A stretch of DNA of 64,000 bases. Source: Gonocerus acuteangulatus (Eukaryota; Arthropoda; Insecta; Hemiptera; Coreidae). Below the pieces are notes generated by a model that did no database searches, had not been told where the DNA came from, and was given only the letters and a program-made list of their open reading frames with translations. The stretch lies in the NCBI GenBank assembly GCA_946811695.1, contig OX328128.1, positions 73,694,164-73,758,163 on the forward strand, given 5' to 3'. Positions 54,722 through 64,000 of this stretch are shown here, in pieces; position 1 is the first letter of the stretch; each line of letters opens with the position of its first letter. The position numbers and the translations under genes are program-made.

Positions 54722-54932
54722 GAACTTGTCCCAGTCGGCGAAGTGGAGAGGAACTGGCGAGGAGTTCTGATCGCTCTTCTAGTGATCCTAGTGGTCCTCG
54801 GACTCATCCTCGTGTCTACACTGGCCCTCAGCCCTCCAGATCGCGGCCCGCGGGCCACAGCACCCAAGGTATCTCTGGAGAACATCACATCGGGACAGTT
54901 CGACTGGAGGAACAACGCCTCCTGGATCTCAG
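54722..54932 (+). CDS. dipeptidyl-peptidase (DPP4/6/10)-like, signal-anchor exon
   Basis: 211 nt between acceptor TTTTTCGTCAACAG| and donor ATCTCAG|GTAAAC: 70 codons in phase 0 plus one base. The peptide runs ELVPVGEVERNWRGVLIALL, VILVVLGLILVSTLALSPPD, RGPRATAPKVSLENITSGQF, DWRNNASWIS. The (Q/E)RNW(K/R)G motif, an uninterrupted ~23-residue hydrophobic anchor and then a K-V-(S/T)-L-(E/D)-x-(I/L)-x-S-G-x-F...W(I/V)S juxtamembrane segment are the hallmark of type II membrane DPP-family proteins (S9B), including the Kv4-channel subunits DPP6/DPP10 and insect DPPs. NNAS is a potential N-glycosylation site on the lumenal side. The rest of the beta-propeller and hydrolase domain must lie downstream of the window or in unseen exons, so I cannot say whether the enzyme is catalytically active. 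Confidence 0.85.
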
Positions 54933-54959
54933 GTAAACACTTGTCTATATGGCTCTCTC

Positions 54960-55603
<644 letters not shown>

Positions 55604-56442
55604 TAAGCTTTATTGGCATCTTTATAAGACAACAGTCCGTCACGCAGGAGCTGCATAACTAAGCACTTTCCTCGGAATTTTTGTAGTGTAGACAACATTA
55701 CTGAATAATTTGCTGTAAATAACCTATATAAATAAAATAAAAACGTGAATAGTTCTGCTCATTTACATTTCTTATGAGAACTGTTCAATTATTAATTTTG
55801 TGAATAATTTGCTTTCAGAGTTATGTTAATATATGATACTGTACTACTTAATAAATACACAAAAACTTCATTTTCCGTCTTTTGATCTGACGCAGGAACA
55901 GGATACAGTCCCCATAGTGGGAGATAGCGCTCCTCGCGGCGGCTTTGGGAACCTACGTCTGGCCGGCTAATTCCAATGAAACAGAGTTTAAAGTAAACCC
56001 TCCTTTCCAATCGACCGATTTACTTAATTTTTACAACAATTCTTTCTCGTGAGATACTCACGACGTTACAGCAGAAATTACGACCAAGAATACCGAGTTT
56101 CGTTGAAATGTAACAAAAATTACGGCTGGTAGTGGCAAATTGGTAATGTGGGTCCGGAGTAAACCCCCCCTCCTAATAAACCGATTTAGTTTATTTTTAC
56201 AACGTATGCCTCTCTTTAGATCAACATAACGAATACCGAGTTTCGTTGAAATATAACAAAAACTACGGCTGGCAGGGTCAAATTAGTGTTTTGGGTTCGG
56301 GGTAAACCCCCCCCCCCTCCCGGTGGACCGATTTCGATGGTTAACGAACTCGTTCAATCGTTTGCTAATTGAACGCTATATACCACGTTTCGTGAAGAAA
56401 AAACAAAAACTCTGGCCGCTATCGTGTTAACAGACACACACT

Positions 56443-56501
<59 letters not shown>

Positions 56502-56645
56502 AGATATAGATTTATATAAATTTTAACGGGGGTCATTTTCGGTGCCTACTAGGTAGGATCGATGGAGATTTGAAGAAATTTTTCAAAAATTCCGTCATGA
56601 GTGCAACCTCAATAGCTACTTTCCTTCGGAGGAAAGTGCTAAAAG
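55604..56645 (-). repeat. dispersed ~0.9-1.0 kb repeat D, copy 2 (inverted to copy 1)
   Basis: Begins with the hairpin AGTCCGTCACGCAGGAGCTG. It has AGTGGGAGATAGCGCTCCTC, then the C-run/AAACCGATTTAG blocks and TATAACAAAAACTACGGCTG. It includes (TA)n at 56443-56497 where copy 1 has only a short TA, and ends GGAGGAAAGTGC. Collinear in reverse with 10795-11690. Confidence 0.85.
56443..56497. repeat. (TA)n array inside repeat D
   Basis: 55 bp of TA, absent or short at the equivalent place of copy 1 (10918-10930). The array therefore expanded in this copy. Confidence 0.9.
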
Positions 56646-56701
56646 CCTCTCCCTCAGAAGGTAAAAATATAAGGAGTCCATCTTCTGATCTGGTTAAATG
56701 A

Positions 56702-56950
56702 ACTACTGTTTTTGGGTTGTCCTCTTCCACCATTCAAGATCCCTCGCAACTCTCCACGAATTGTTCCTAACAGCTGCGGTTAGCTCATCCCTCCATCTCA
56801 AGCACTGTCTTCCTCTGTTCCTCACCAAGTCCCTTGGAATCCATTCGGTGCAAACCTTCGCCCATCGCTCGTCTTTCATCCTCCCCAGATGACCTGCTCA
56901 GACCCACTTCAATCGGTGTGCTTCCGCTCGGAGGTTCTTTACTTGTACTC
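56702..56950 (-). pseudogene. LINE RT C-terminal fragment (RTE-like)
   Basis: On the minus strand: LKWVWAGHLGRMKDERWAKV (reading through one stop), CTEWIPRDLVRNRGRQCLRW, RDELTAAVRNNSWRVARDLE, WWKRTTQKQ-stop. The pattern W.GH..RM.D.RW.K...W.PR...R.RGR...RW.D is the C-terminal signature of RTE-like and related LINEs. It is a separate family from 26643 and 34930 by wording. 5'-truncated relic. Confidence 0.7.
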
Positions 56951-57113
56951 CTCTTAACTCCCAATATATCCTGCTTAATAACTAAATATAAACATAAACT
57001 GTACTTATTAAGTTATTTATTGCTATGATTGATAATCTATTTTTGTCCCATGATGCCCTATAGGTCAACATTTAACTATGCGGAATTTAGGAAAAGTATA
57101 TATATATAAATAC

Positions 57114-57300
57114 AGGGTGTTAAAAACTCGATTGACACCCCCCTTTTTTTCCACAATTTTTGAAATTTAAAAACGAAACTTGGTGGGTCTTAACGTGGTC
57201 GAATGCACATTCATTGGACCTAATGCACGGCCCCTCAACTTTCTCCAGTTCTTCTCCAGAGACCCTACCTCTGGAATCTCCAATGGAAAGGGGTTATTTT
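57114..57300 (-). mobile_element. mariner-type 3' terminus
   Basis: ACAGGGTGTTAAAAACTCGA and the next ~80 bases match, inverted, the block at 8262-8360. Read on the minus strand, the inner part ends in a Cys/Asn-x-Cys-x-F-x-H-like codon string typical of insect mariner transposase C-termini. TA repeats (57100-57108) touch the terminus. Confidence 0.55.
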
Positions 57301-57471
57301 TATGTCGGTCATTTTTTCGCTAAAGCGCACCAATGAGTAACAAATTGCCCAAAACCGTATACATATAATGTGTTGTTAAACCTACGGGTTTAAAAAAGTT
57401 GACATTTGTCGTCAGCAAATCTTAAATCGTTACTTGGACGCCATAAGAAGTTTTCTTCATTTCAAGTCATC

Positions 57472-57850
57472 ATATGTAACCCAAAACCGATGCAGGTAAG
57501 CTTTCCATACTTCTGATTTACACATTTACGTTCCACCCAACGCCGACATGTGTAACCCAAAACCGATGCAGGTAAGCTTTCCATACTTCTGATTTACACA
57601 TTTACGTTCCACCCAACGCCGACATGTGTAACCCAAAACCGATGCAGGTAAGCTTTCCATACTTCTGATTTACACATTTACGTTCCACCCAACGCCGACA
57701 TGTGTAACCCAAAACCGATGCAGGTAAGCTTTCCTTACTTCTGATTTACACATTTACGTTCCACCCAACGCCGACATGTGTAACCCAAAACCGATGCAGG
57801 TAAGCTTTCCTTACTTCTGATTTACACATTTACGTTCCACCCAACGCCGA
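57472..57850 (+). repeat. 5 x 76-bp tandem repeat
   Basis: The unit starts TGTAACCCAAAACCGATGCA and ends CCACCCAACGCCGAC. Landmark CCAAAACCGA occurs at 57481, 57557, 57633, 57709 and 57785, exactly 76 apart. The copies appear identical except for CCATACTT in the first three and CCTTACTT in the last two. Confidence 0.95.
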
Positions 57851-58649
57851 CAATTTTATTGGTTTGTTTTACAAGTAAAAACAAAAACGTCCCTACATTC
57901 GGCCCCTCCCTCTTCATTTGCCAGGGATAAATTGAATCTTCATGTATCCTATTTGCCTTTGTTTGCCCCTGGCAAATGGCAAAGGTCCGCTTGTTGCCGT
58001 CCCCACACCACCCCTTCAATCCTCTGGGTATGTCAACAGTCCAAATGCTATTCTAGTATTTACCTTCCGAAGCGTACATCAGGTAATGACAAATAGAATG
58101 ATTCAAATCCGACGAATTCGTCCAGGATAATCCCTCCTAATTTTGATGACTATTTATTTTATAGCATTCCAATGGTCACCCTCCACTTACCACGATTTAT
58201 AGCATTCCAATGGTCACCCTCCACTTACCACGATTTCCTAACCGTTTTCGTGTTTTTTTTAGAAAACATAACAAGATCCGAAAACGTTGAATATTTTTTC
58301 GAATAGTTCCTTAACTTCAAACGCAACCAAAATTTAAACATCGCAGATTAAATAAATGTCAGAAGTATAAAACTAATTCCAACTGAATCAATTGTTTCTG
58401 AATACTCAAAGTTTCTTGTGAATGGTTACAGATGTCACTTTAAAAATGGTTTCATTCGTTTTCGTACGTTAAGGAATCTAGAAAACGAGTGCCTACGAGC
58501 ATATGAACTCGAAAACGTAAGCGTTACGATTTTTTTTCGTCCTAATTTCGCTCCTTAGCCTTTCAAATTAGATGAAAGATTGTTTTACCTTTCATCAAAA
58601 TGAGTTCATTTTTAAAGAATCTACGGAGCTATTCAGGGTGTATCGCCTG
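57851..58649. other. unassigned stretch with a 39-bp duplication
   Basis: TATAGCATTCCAATGGTCAC ... CTTACCACGATT is present twice in tandem at about 58160-58237. 58310-58500 resembles inverted pieces of the repeat body at 1980-2160. No gene. Confidence 0.5.
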
Positions 58650-58711
58650 TTAATGCATGTTAATGACAATACTCCAATGGGGGTGCTAATGACCTCAGCA
58701 ATAGATGCACC

Positions 58712-58742
<31 letters not shown>
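58650..58742 (+). mobile_element. SINE family B 3' tail with poly(A)
   Basis: GGGGGTGCTAATGACCTCAG ... GATGCACCC and 35 A. Matches the end of the copy at 2838-3038. A short duplication AATACTCCAATGGG occurs at 58668 and 58741 and probably is the target duplication of this truncated insertion. Confidence 0.7.
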
Positions 58743-58745
<3 letters not shown>

Positions 58746-59204
58746 TCCAATGGGCGGAACTAGACAAAAAATGTAGTTCAACACCACCAACCACACATTT
58801 CTATCTCACTCCGTTCCAGACATATGGCCTTCTAAAGGTTGTTTAGAAAAACTGCGTTTTTCTTCAAAAAAATTTCTTCTGCTTTTACACATTTTGTTAC
58901 AACGATTCAATACATTTTTTAATTCAGCATTAAATTGTCTTTAAGGCTAATGCACAATTGGACGCCTTTAAACGGAAAGGAACTAAGCGCCATTTTTAAC
59001 GAAATTGAGTTTTTGGTGGAGAATTAGAGAATTTATATAGTAATAAAAAACTTTTTCTTTTTTTTTCTTTTTTATTGAATATTTACAATCTGTATACATA
59101 AATACAATAAGTAAATAAATATCTCATACATAGGTATACACAAGGAAGAACAGAGGGGAGAAGGCAGCCATTGCTGTCACTCCCTAAGGAATGAATAATG
59201 TTTT

Positions 59205-59615
<411 letters not shown>

Positions 59616-59770
59616 TAGCGCGGTTCCTCCCTCCCCCATAGGGAGGAACCCCGCTTATAAGGTTGATACAATGAAACAATCCGGAAGTGCCGACTAGAAA
59701 ATTTCGCGTTTCAGAACCCCTAGAGACCGAAAATAACGGTGGTTCAAATTTGTATATATATATATGTATA

Positions 59771-59837
<67 letters not shown>

Positions 59838-60900
59838 TTGTCTGTTCGCTCTCTAGCTAGAAGACGGATGGTCTGATTCTGATGAAATTTCGTACAAAAA
59901 TCCGTCGTCCAATTTGAAAGGTCAAGTTCGTTAACCAGCAAAATCCGCCCACTGGAAGATGGCATTTGGGGCGAAATTCGCGCAAAAAAAATCGTAACGC
60001 TTACGTTTTTGAGTTCATAAGCTTGTAAGTACTCTTTTTATAGGCTTCTTGGGCTAGGAAAACGAATGGAACCATTTTCAAGGCGATAGCTTTAACCGTT
60101 TTTGAGAAAATTGGAAAAATAGTTTTTGAATACCGTTTTTGGTTTGGGTACTTAGAATTACGGGATTCAGTTGAAACATTATCTGCATGTTCTACTTTCA
60201 TTAAAACTAATATGTTGAAAGTTTTGTTACGTTTGGAGTTAAGGAAGGGTTAGAATAACATATTTAATGAACAGACATGAAAAGTTTTGGGAAGTTCGTA
60301 TACTTTCATTAATATCTCGAACACGGCTGGGATATCGTGGTAAGTGGATAGAAACTATTTGAAAGCTTACTAAATTCTCTACAAAAAAGATTCTAAAACT
60401 ATTTTTGATTAGGTTATGTCAATCGGAGAAATAAGTGCTTAAAACTTCAAATACGTCTGTTTGGTTCTTATGAACGGGTTTTTGTCGTTCTTTTTGTAAT
60501 TTTTGTCTCCTTCCCTTCGTTTTTTATTGCTTTTTATTTTTGTAATTTCTTATGTTGGGAAAATTTTGTGTGTAAAACAGGATATGAAAAATGAGACCAA
60601 TTTTCTGTTGCTAGAAATAATGTAAATTTTGGGAACTTTCATTAATATATCGAAAACGGTTGAAAATCTTAGTAAACGGAAGAATACCATTAGAAAGCTT
60701 ATAAAATGCTCTACATAAAAGGTTCTAATGAAAGTTTTGATTAGGCGATGAAAATCGGAGAAATAAGAGCTTAAAGCTTTAAAGTAATTGATTTCGCTTA
60801 TTTGAACTGTTCTTTTTGTCTGTTTTTAATTCCTTGTTATTTTTTAATTGCTTATAGTTGGATAATGTATTCGAAAATAAAAGAGGTTCCAAGATTCCAA
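59616..60900 (+). repeat. hairpin-headed repeat, copy 3 (long)
   Basis: Same blocks as copy 1 (1568-2480) including the long 3' body with ACCATTTTCAAGGCGATAGC and TTTTTGAATACCGTTTTTGG. It is tandem to copy 2. TA tract at 59752-59838. Confidence 0.85.
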
Positions 60901-61058
60901 GACCTTGTAACTGGCGGGACGGTTTCTAGTGTTGCCGACCCTTCCAGGTAAGATTGTAAATCCTACCTTTCAAGACTGGTGGAACCAAAATAATAACTGT
61001 CGGGGTTCGGTCACTGCTACTTAATAAAACTACATTTTATCCTAAAAATGGTTTTATT

Positions 61059-61165
61059 GTGCCGACGTTCCGGCTTGAACTTCAAGCCTTCATCAGGGCT
61101 GTAAATACAAGTAGGACATATTTAACACTAATATATGCACATATCTATGTAAATATACCTAACAT

Positions 61166-61196
<31 letters not shown>

Positions 61197-61322
61197 CTAT
61201 ATATATATATATATATAATATATATATATTTATATATAAGCATATACACATACACATATACACGCACACATATGTACATATATACGCCCACATACATACA
61301 CATATGGGGTATGTATTATTAA
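61059..61322. repeat. TA/CA-rich simple repeat block
   Basis: TA arrays at 61160-61228 followed by ACATACACATATACACGCAC-type sequence to 61310. A short block GTAGCAGTGACCGAACCC at 61325 echoes TCGGTCACTGCTACTTAATA (inverted) at 61008, so the array is flanked by inverted repeats. Confidence 0.8.
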
Positions 61323-61492
61323 GTAGCAGTGACCGAACCCGGACAATCCCTACCTTGCATCATCAACGGTCAACGATCTCCTCTCAACAAAATAATAACT
61401 GCTTCTATTTTAATCTTTCGAAATTAGAATAGGGATAAGAACGGAACCGCGCTAAGATGAGGCAGTTCCTGCGAGTCGGACTTTTTTAAGTG

Positions 61493-61758
61493 TTACAGTT
61501 GGTCCCTAGGCCACTTTCTTTTCAGGCGTCTCGGGGGATTGGAAGGGATCGTATCTGTGGAAAGGGATTGGGCAAGGGGATTGGGATGAAAGGATAGCTT
61601 GGAATGAAAAGTGGAGAAGCGGGTTTTAGCTAATTCAGCGACAAAGGGAATTTCGAGGTCTCGGTGGATGATATTATTGTTGACGTAGAAGGGAGCATTA
61701 AGGATCCGGAGAAGGACTTTGGACTGGAAGGTTTGGATTCGGTTTATGTTGGAAGATA
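61493..61758 (-). pseudogene. jockey-like RT C-terminal fragment
   Basis: About 85 codons: INRIQTFQSKVLLRILNAPF, YVNNNIIHRDLEIPFVAELA, STFHSKLSFHPNPLAQSL, PPRRLKRKWPRDQL-stop. The same arrangement (hydrophobic QxFQxxxLRxxxNAPxxV.N..IHRDLE.P) ends the intact LINE ORF2 at 46969, so the families are related. Coding begins directly at the 5'-truncation point. Confidence 0.8.
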
Positions 61759-62055
61759 TAATAAAAAACTGGGTAAAATATAATGTTGTCATTAAAGCAA
61801 GAAAAAATACCAAAAAAAATTGAAACGGTGTATCCAGCATGCTGTAATAAATAGAAAGGAATCAAGCTCCTATATTATCAATAACTAAAAAAAAAAAAAA
61901 AAAAACATTACCATAACAACAGTTTATTTTAATGAGAGAAAATGAATGAAACATTTGAGGTAATAAAAGAATTTTAGACCCACAAAAAACTTTAAACCCA
62001 ATTCTCTAATGAATGAACAGATGGCACTGGGTTCCTTTCCGTTTAATGGCGTCGA

Positions 62056-63129
62056 TTTAATGTTCACAGCTATCTTATTCAAACTGTAATATCAAAATAT
62101 CAATTCAAAATGTAAAAAGTAATAAAAGCTTCTGGTTAGCGGCAACTTTTCGAAAATCACTACTCTTCCAAAAACCATCTTGTAGACTGCCAAATCTCAC
62201 AAAAGTTGTAAAATTTAATCAGCTTTCTAACGGTTTTTTTCTAAAGAACCTTTAGAACGGCTTGAGTCTGGAAGAGAGTGAGATACAGATGTGTGGTCGG
62301 TGGTGATGAACTATATTTTTGGTCTAGTTTCACCAACTGAAAGATTGTCATCCTGTATATACACGAAATTGAACCACCGGTATATTAATGATCTATGAGG
62401 TCTGAAACGTGAGGTTTTCTGGTAGGTACTTCCGGATTGCGTTATAAGCGGGTTTCTCCACTTTGGAAAGACTAAGGACAATCGCTACAAGTGGAATCCG
62501 GCGAACCCAACTTTGTACGTTATAATAATCCAAATACGCAGAAAACACTTGCAGAAGATTCTTTCAAACATTATTGAATACGTTTTTTCTTCTAGAGAAT
62601 CCAACCACAAAATTATGAGAAACTTATGATATTTCTCTGCAATAAATAATCTTCAAAACAAGAATGCCTACCTCATGAACCAATACAATCGGGTCACTAG
62701 ACTAGGTCCATGAACTTCAAAGACTCGCCGTCATAACTCCACGATTGGGGACTCGATATCATCAACCCCCCCCCCTAGGTAAGACAGATGTTCCAGGGGG
62801 GGGGGGGCAGAGACCCCCCGTCGCCATGGTAACGCCACATCGATCGAAGTTTGGCGGGTTAGGGAGGGGGGGAGGCTCCAGTCAGACAGCTGACTGATAG
62901 GTCCCGTCACTGGGTTGGGAAATCTATTAGACAGGGGTTGTACGAGAATGAAATTAGGAAATTTGAAAATAATCGGATTTAAACGGAGAGAAATAGAAAA
63001 AAAATCGATTTTGGTCATGGACGGGTCTGCTGTTTGACGACCTTGACCTTTCAAATCACAAAAAGTATTTTTGTACAACATTTTATTATAATTGGTCTAT
63101 TTAGACTTAGGAGCCAGCTAAAGAGCAAA
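62056..63129. other. unassigned stretch, some inverted repeat D/hairpin relics
   Basis: 62215-62340 resembles the inverse of 58770-58860 (GGTCTAGTTTCACCAAC / GTTGGTGGTGTTGAAC-like). 62395-62460 is an inverted hairpin-repeat head. 62767-62900 has opposed C- and G-runs. No gene. Confidence 0.45.
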
Positions 63130-64000
63130 CATATAAAGTGGAACATGGATAATTCGAACTTCGATAATTCGAAATCGTGGTTAATTCGAACATTTCTCTC
63201 GGTCCCTAGAATTTAGGGCATAAACAATGTAAACAAATCGTGGTTAATTCGAATAAAATTTTGGATAATTCGATTTTTTTACGAGCCTATACCTCCAATG
63301 GGAAGTGTTCAATCTTAAATGTTGTTCAAATATGCTCCCCTCGGGTAAGAAGGATAGTAAGATATGGATGTAGGGGTTCCTGGACAAGAAGCGCGGAGGT
63401 CTCATAGTCTAGTTCTTGGACTCTAGGAGTTCTGCAAAGTAATGGGTCACGCTTCCTCCCTTCCAGGGGTTGTTATAGTTACATCCTGTCGTTTTATCCT
63501 AGAATTCCCTCCCACCATCCCTCCCATCTGCATTTCTTACTCAGTTATGTCAGTCAGCGCCTAGATCTGTTGTATTGTTTGTGCCTTGAATTTCTGGTGT
63601 ACAGTGGAGTTGATTATATAAGATGTCGAAGCCTAGAAGTTGTAAAACTTTAACGTTGTCAGAGAAAATTGCTGCGATTAAAGAAGTTGAAAAAGGAATA
63701 AAGAAAAAATCTAAAAATGCTAAGGAATTCCTCCTAACACTTTATCAACTCACCTGAAAAATAAAGAAAAAGGTTCTTCCCATAAAACTGACTTTTTTTC
63801 AAAACAATAGACTTTTATTTCTACTTTTTTGATAAATTATTTATTACTTATGTACGTAATCATCAATTTATGAAATGTTTGTTATTGTCTAAATAATATG
63901 TATGTATTTTTTTTTTTTAATTAAAAAATATGAAACTCGATTTTTTACCCCCTTTATTTTCAAAAACTTTTGTAATTCAAATTTTGGATAATTCGAACTT
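63130..64000 (+). mobile_element. Tigger/pogo-like relic running to the window edge
   Basis: TGGATAATTCGAACTT occurs at 63143-63160 and again at the last bases of the window (63984-64000). Several TTAATTCGAA/ATAATTCGA variants lie between. A transposase start lies in the middle. Confidence 0.6.
63623..63790 (+). pseudogene. Tigger-like transposase N-terminus (frameshifted)
   Basis: ATG then MSKPRSCKTLTLSEKIAAIK, EVEKGIKKKSKNAKEF. A one-base shift near 63728 moves to GIPPNTLSTHLKNKEKGSS. This is the psq-type helix-turn-helix of Tigger/jerky/CENP-B transposases (K-x-L-T-L-x-E-K-x-x-I-I-x-x-x-E-K-G...A-x-x-F-G-I-P-x-S-T-L-S-x-x-L-K-N-K). Coding ends shortly after, followed by AT-rich sequence. 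It is an internally deleted copy with no DDE domain in view. Confidence 0.75.

Noticed and set aside
57472..57850. CRISPR-like array
   Set aside because: Units are fully identical with no unique spacers. It is a simple tandem repeat in a eukaryotic genome.
61059..61322. 87-aa frame beginning MPTFRLELQAFIRAVNTSRT
   Set aside because: Most of it is a TA/CA repeat, and the short start has no recognisable domain.

Overview
This 64 kb window is AT-rich, intron-bearing animal DNA, almost certainly from an arthropod and probably an insect with a large, repeat-filled genome. The evidence is insect-type mariner, Harbinger, hAT, piggyBac and pogo relics, jockey/R1/RTE/I-type LINEs, a Ty3/gypsy element, tRNA- and 5S-derived SINEs and more than twenty long (TA)n arrays. 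There is no operon structure. Most open frames are TE fragments or translated TA repeats. One 200-base assembly gap lies at 46301-46500.

Two host genes can be supported. (1) A dipeptidyl-peptidase-like gene (DPP4/DPP6/DPP10 family, S9B) on the + strand. Its signal-anchor exon at 54722-54932 is clear. Two short upstream exons at 13715-13777 and 28896-28952 both end in phase 0 at a GAG|GT donor, and I infer they are alternative first exons. (2) A gamma-glutamylcyclotransferase (GGCT)-like gene on the - strand. Three exons (42011-42147, 40386-40491, 37508-37711) splice in frame to give the C-terminal 148 residues. It would lie antisense inside the large DPP intron, and its predicted product has Gln where the catalytic Glu of GGCT is expected.

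Layout: 1-13 kb holds LINE and SINE relics, a piggyBac MITE, a mariner with a Harbinger nested in it, and (TA)n-linked repeats. 13-17 kb holds candidate DPP exon A, LINE fragments and a tandem array. 17.4-22.7 kb is a complete, recent gypsy element with near-identical LTRs. 23.8-26.1 kb is a 1.7 kb foldback palindrome. 26.6-29 kb holds an RTE fragment with perfect TSDs, a LINE tail and candidate DPP exon B. 30-34.8 kb holds foldbacks and MITEs, including one inserted precisely into LINE coding sequence. 34.9-42.2 kb holds a decayed RTE and the GGCT exons with LINE debris in the intron. 43-46.2 kb holds a foldback hAT MITE and compound inverted repeats. 46.9-51.1 kb is a nearly intact jockey-type LINE. 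52-55 kb holds pogo and mariner relics and the DPP membrane exon. 55-64 kb holds dispersed repeats, a 76-bp tandem array, a LINE insertion that splits a MITE, and a Tigger-like relic at the edge.

All homology calls come from recognising motifs by eye. No alignment or database search was run.
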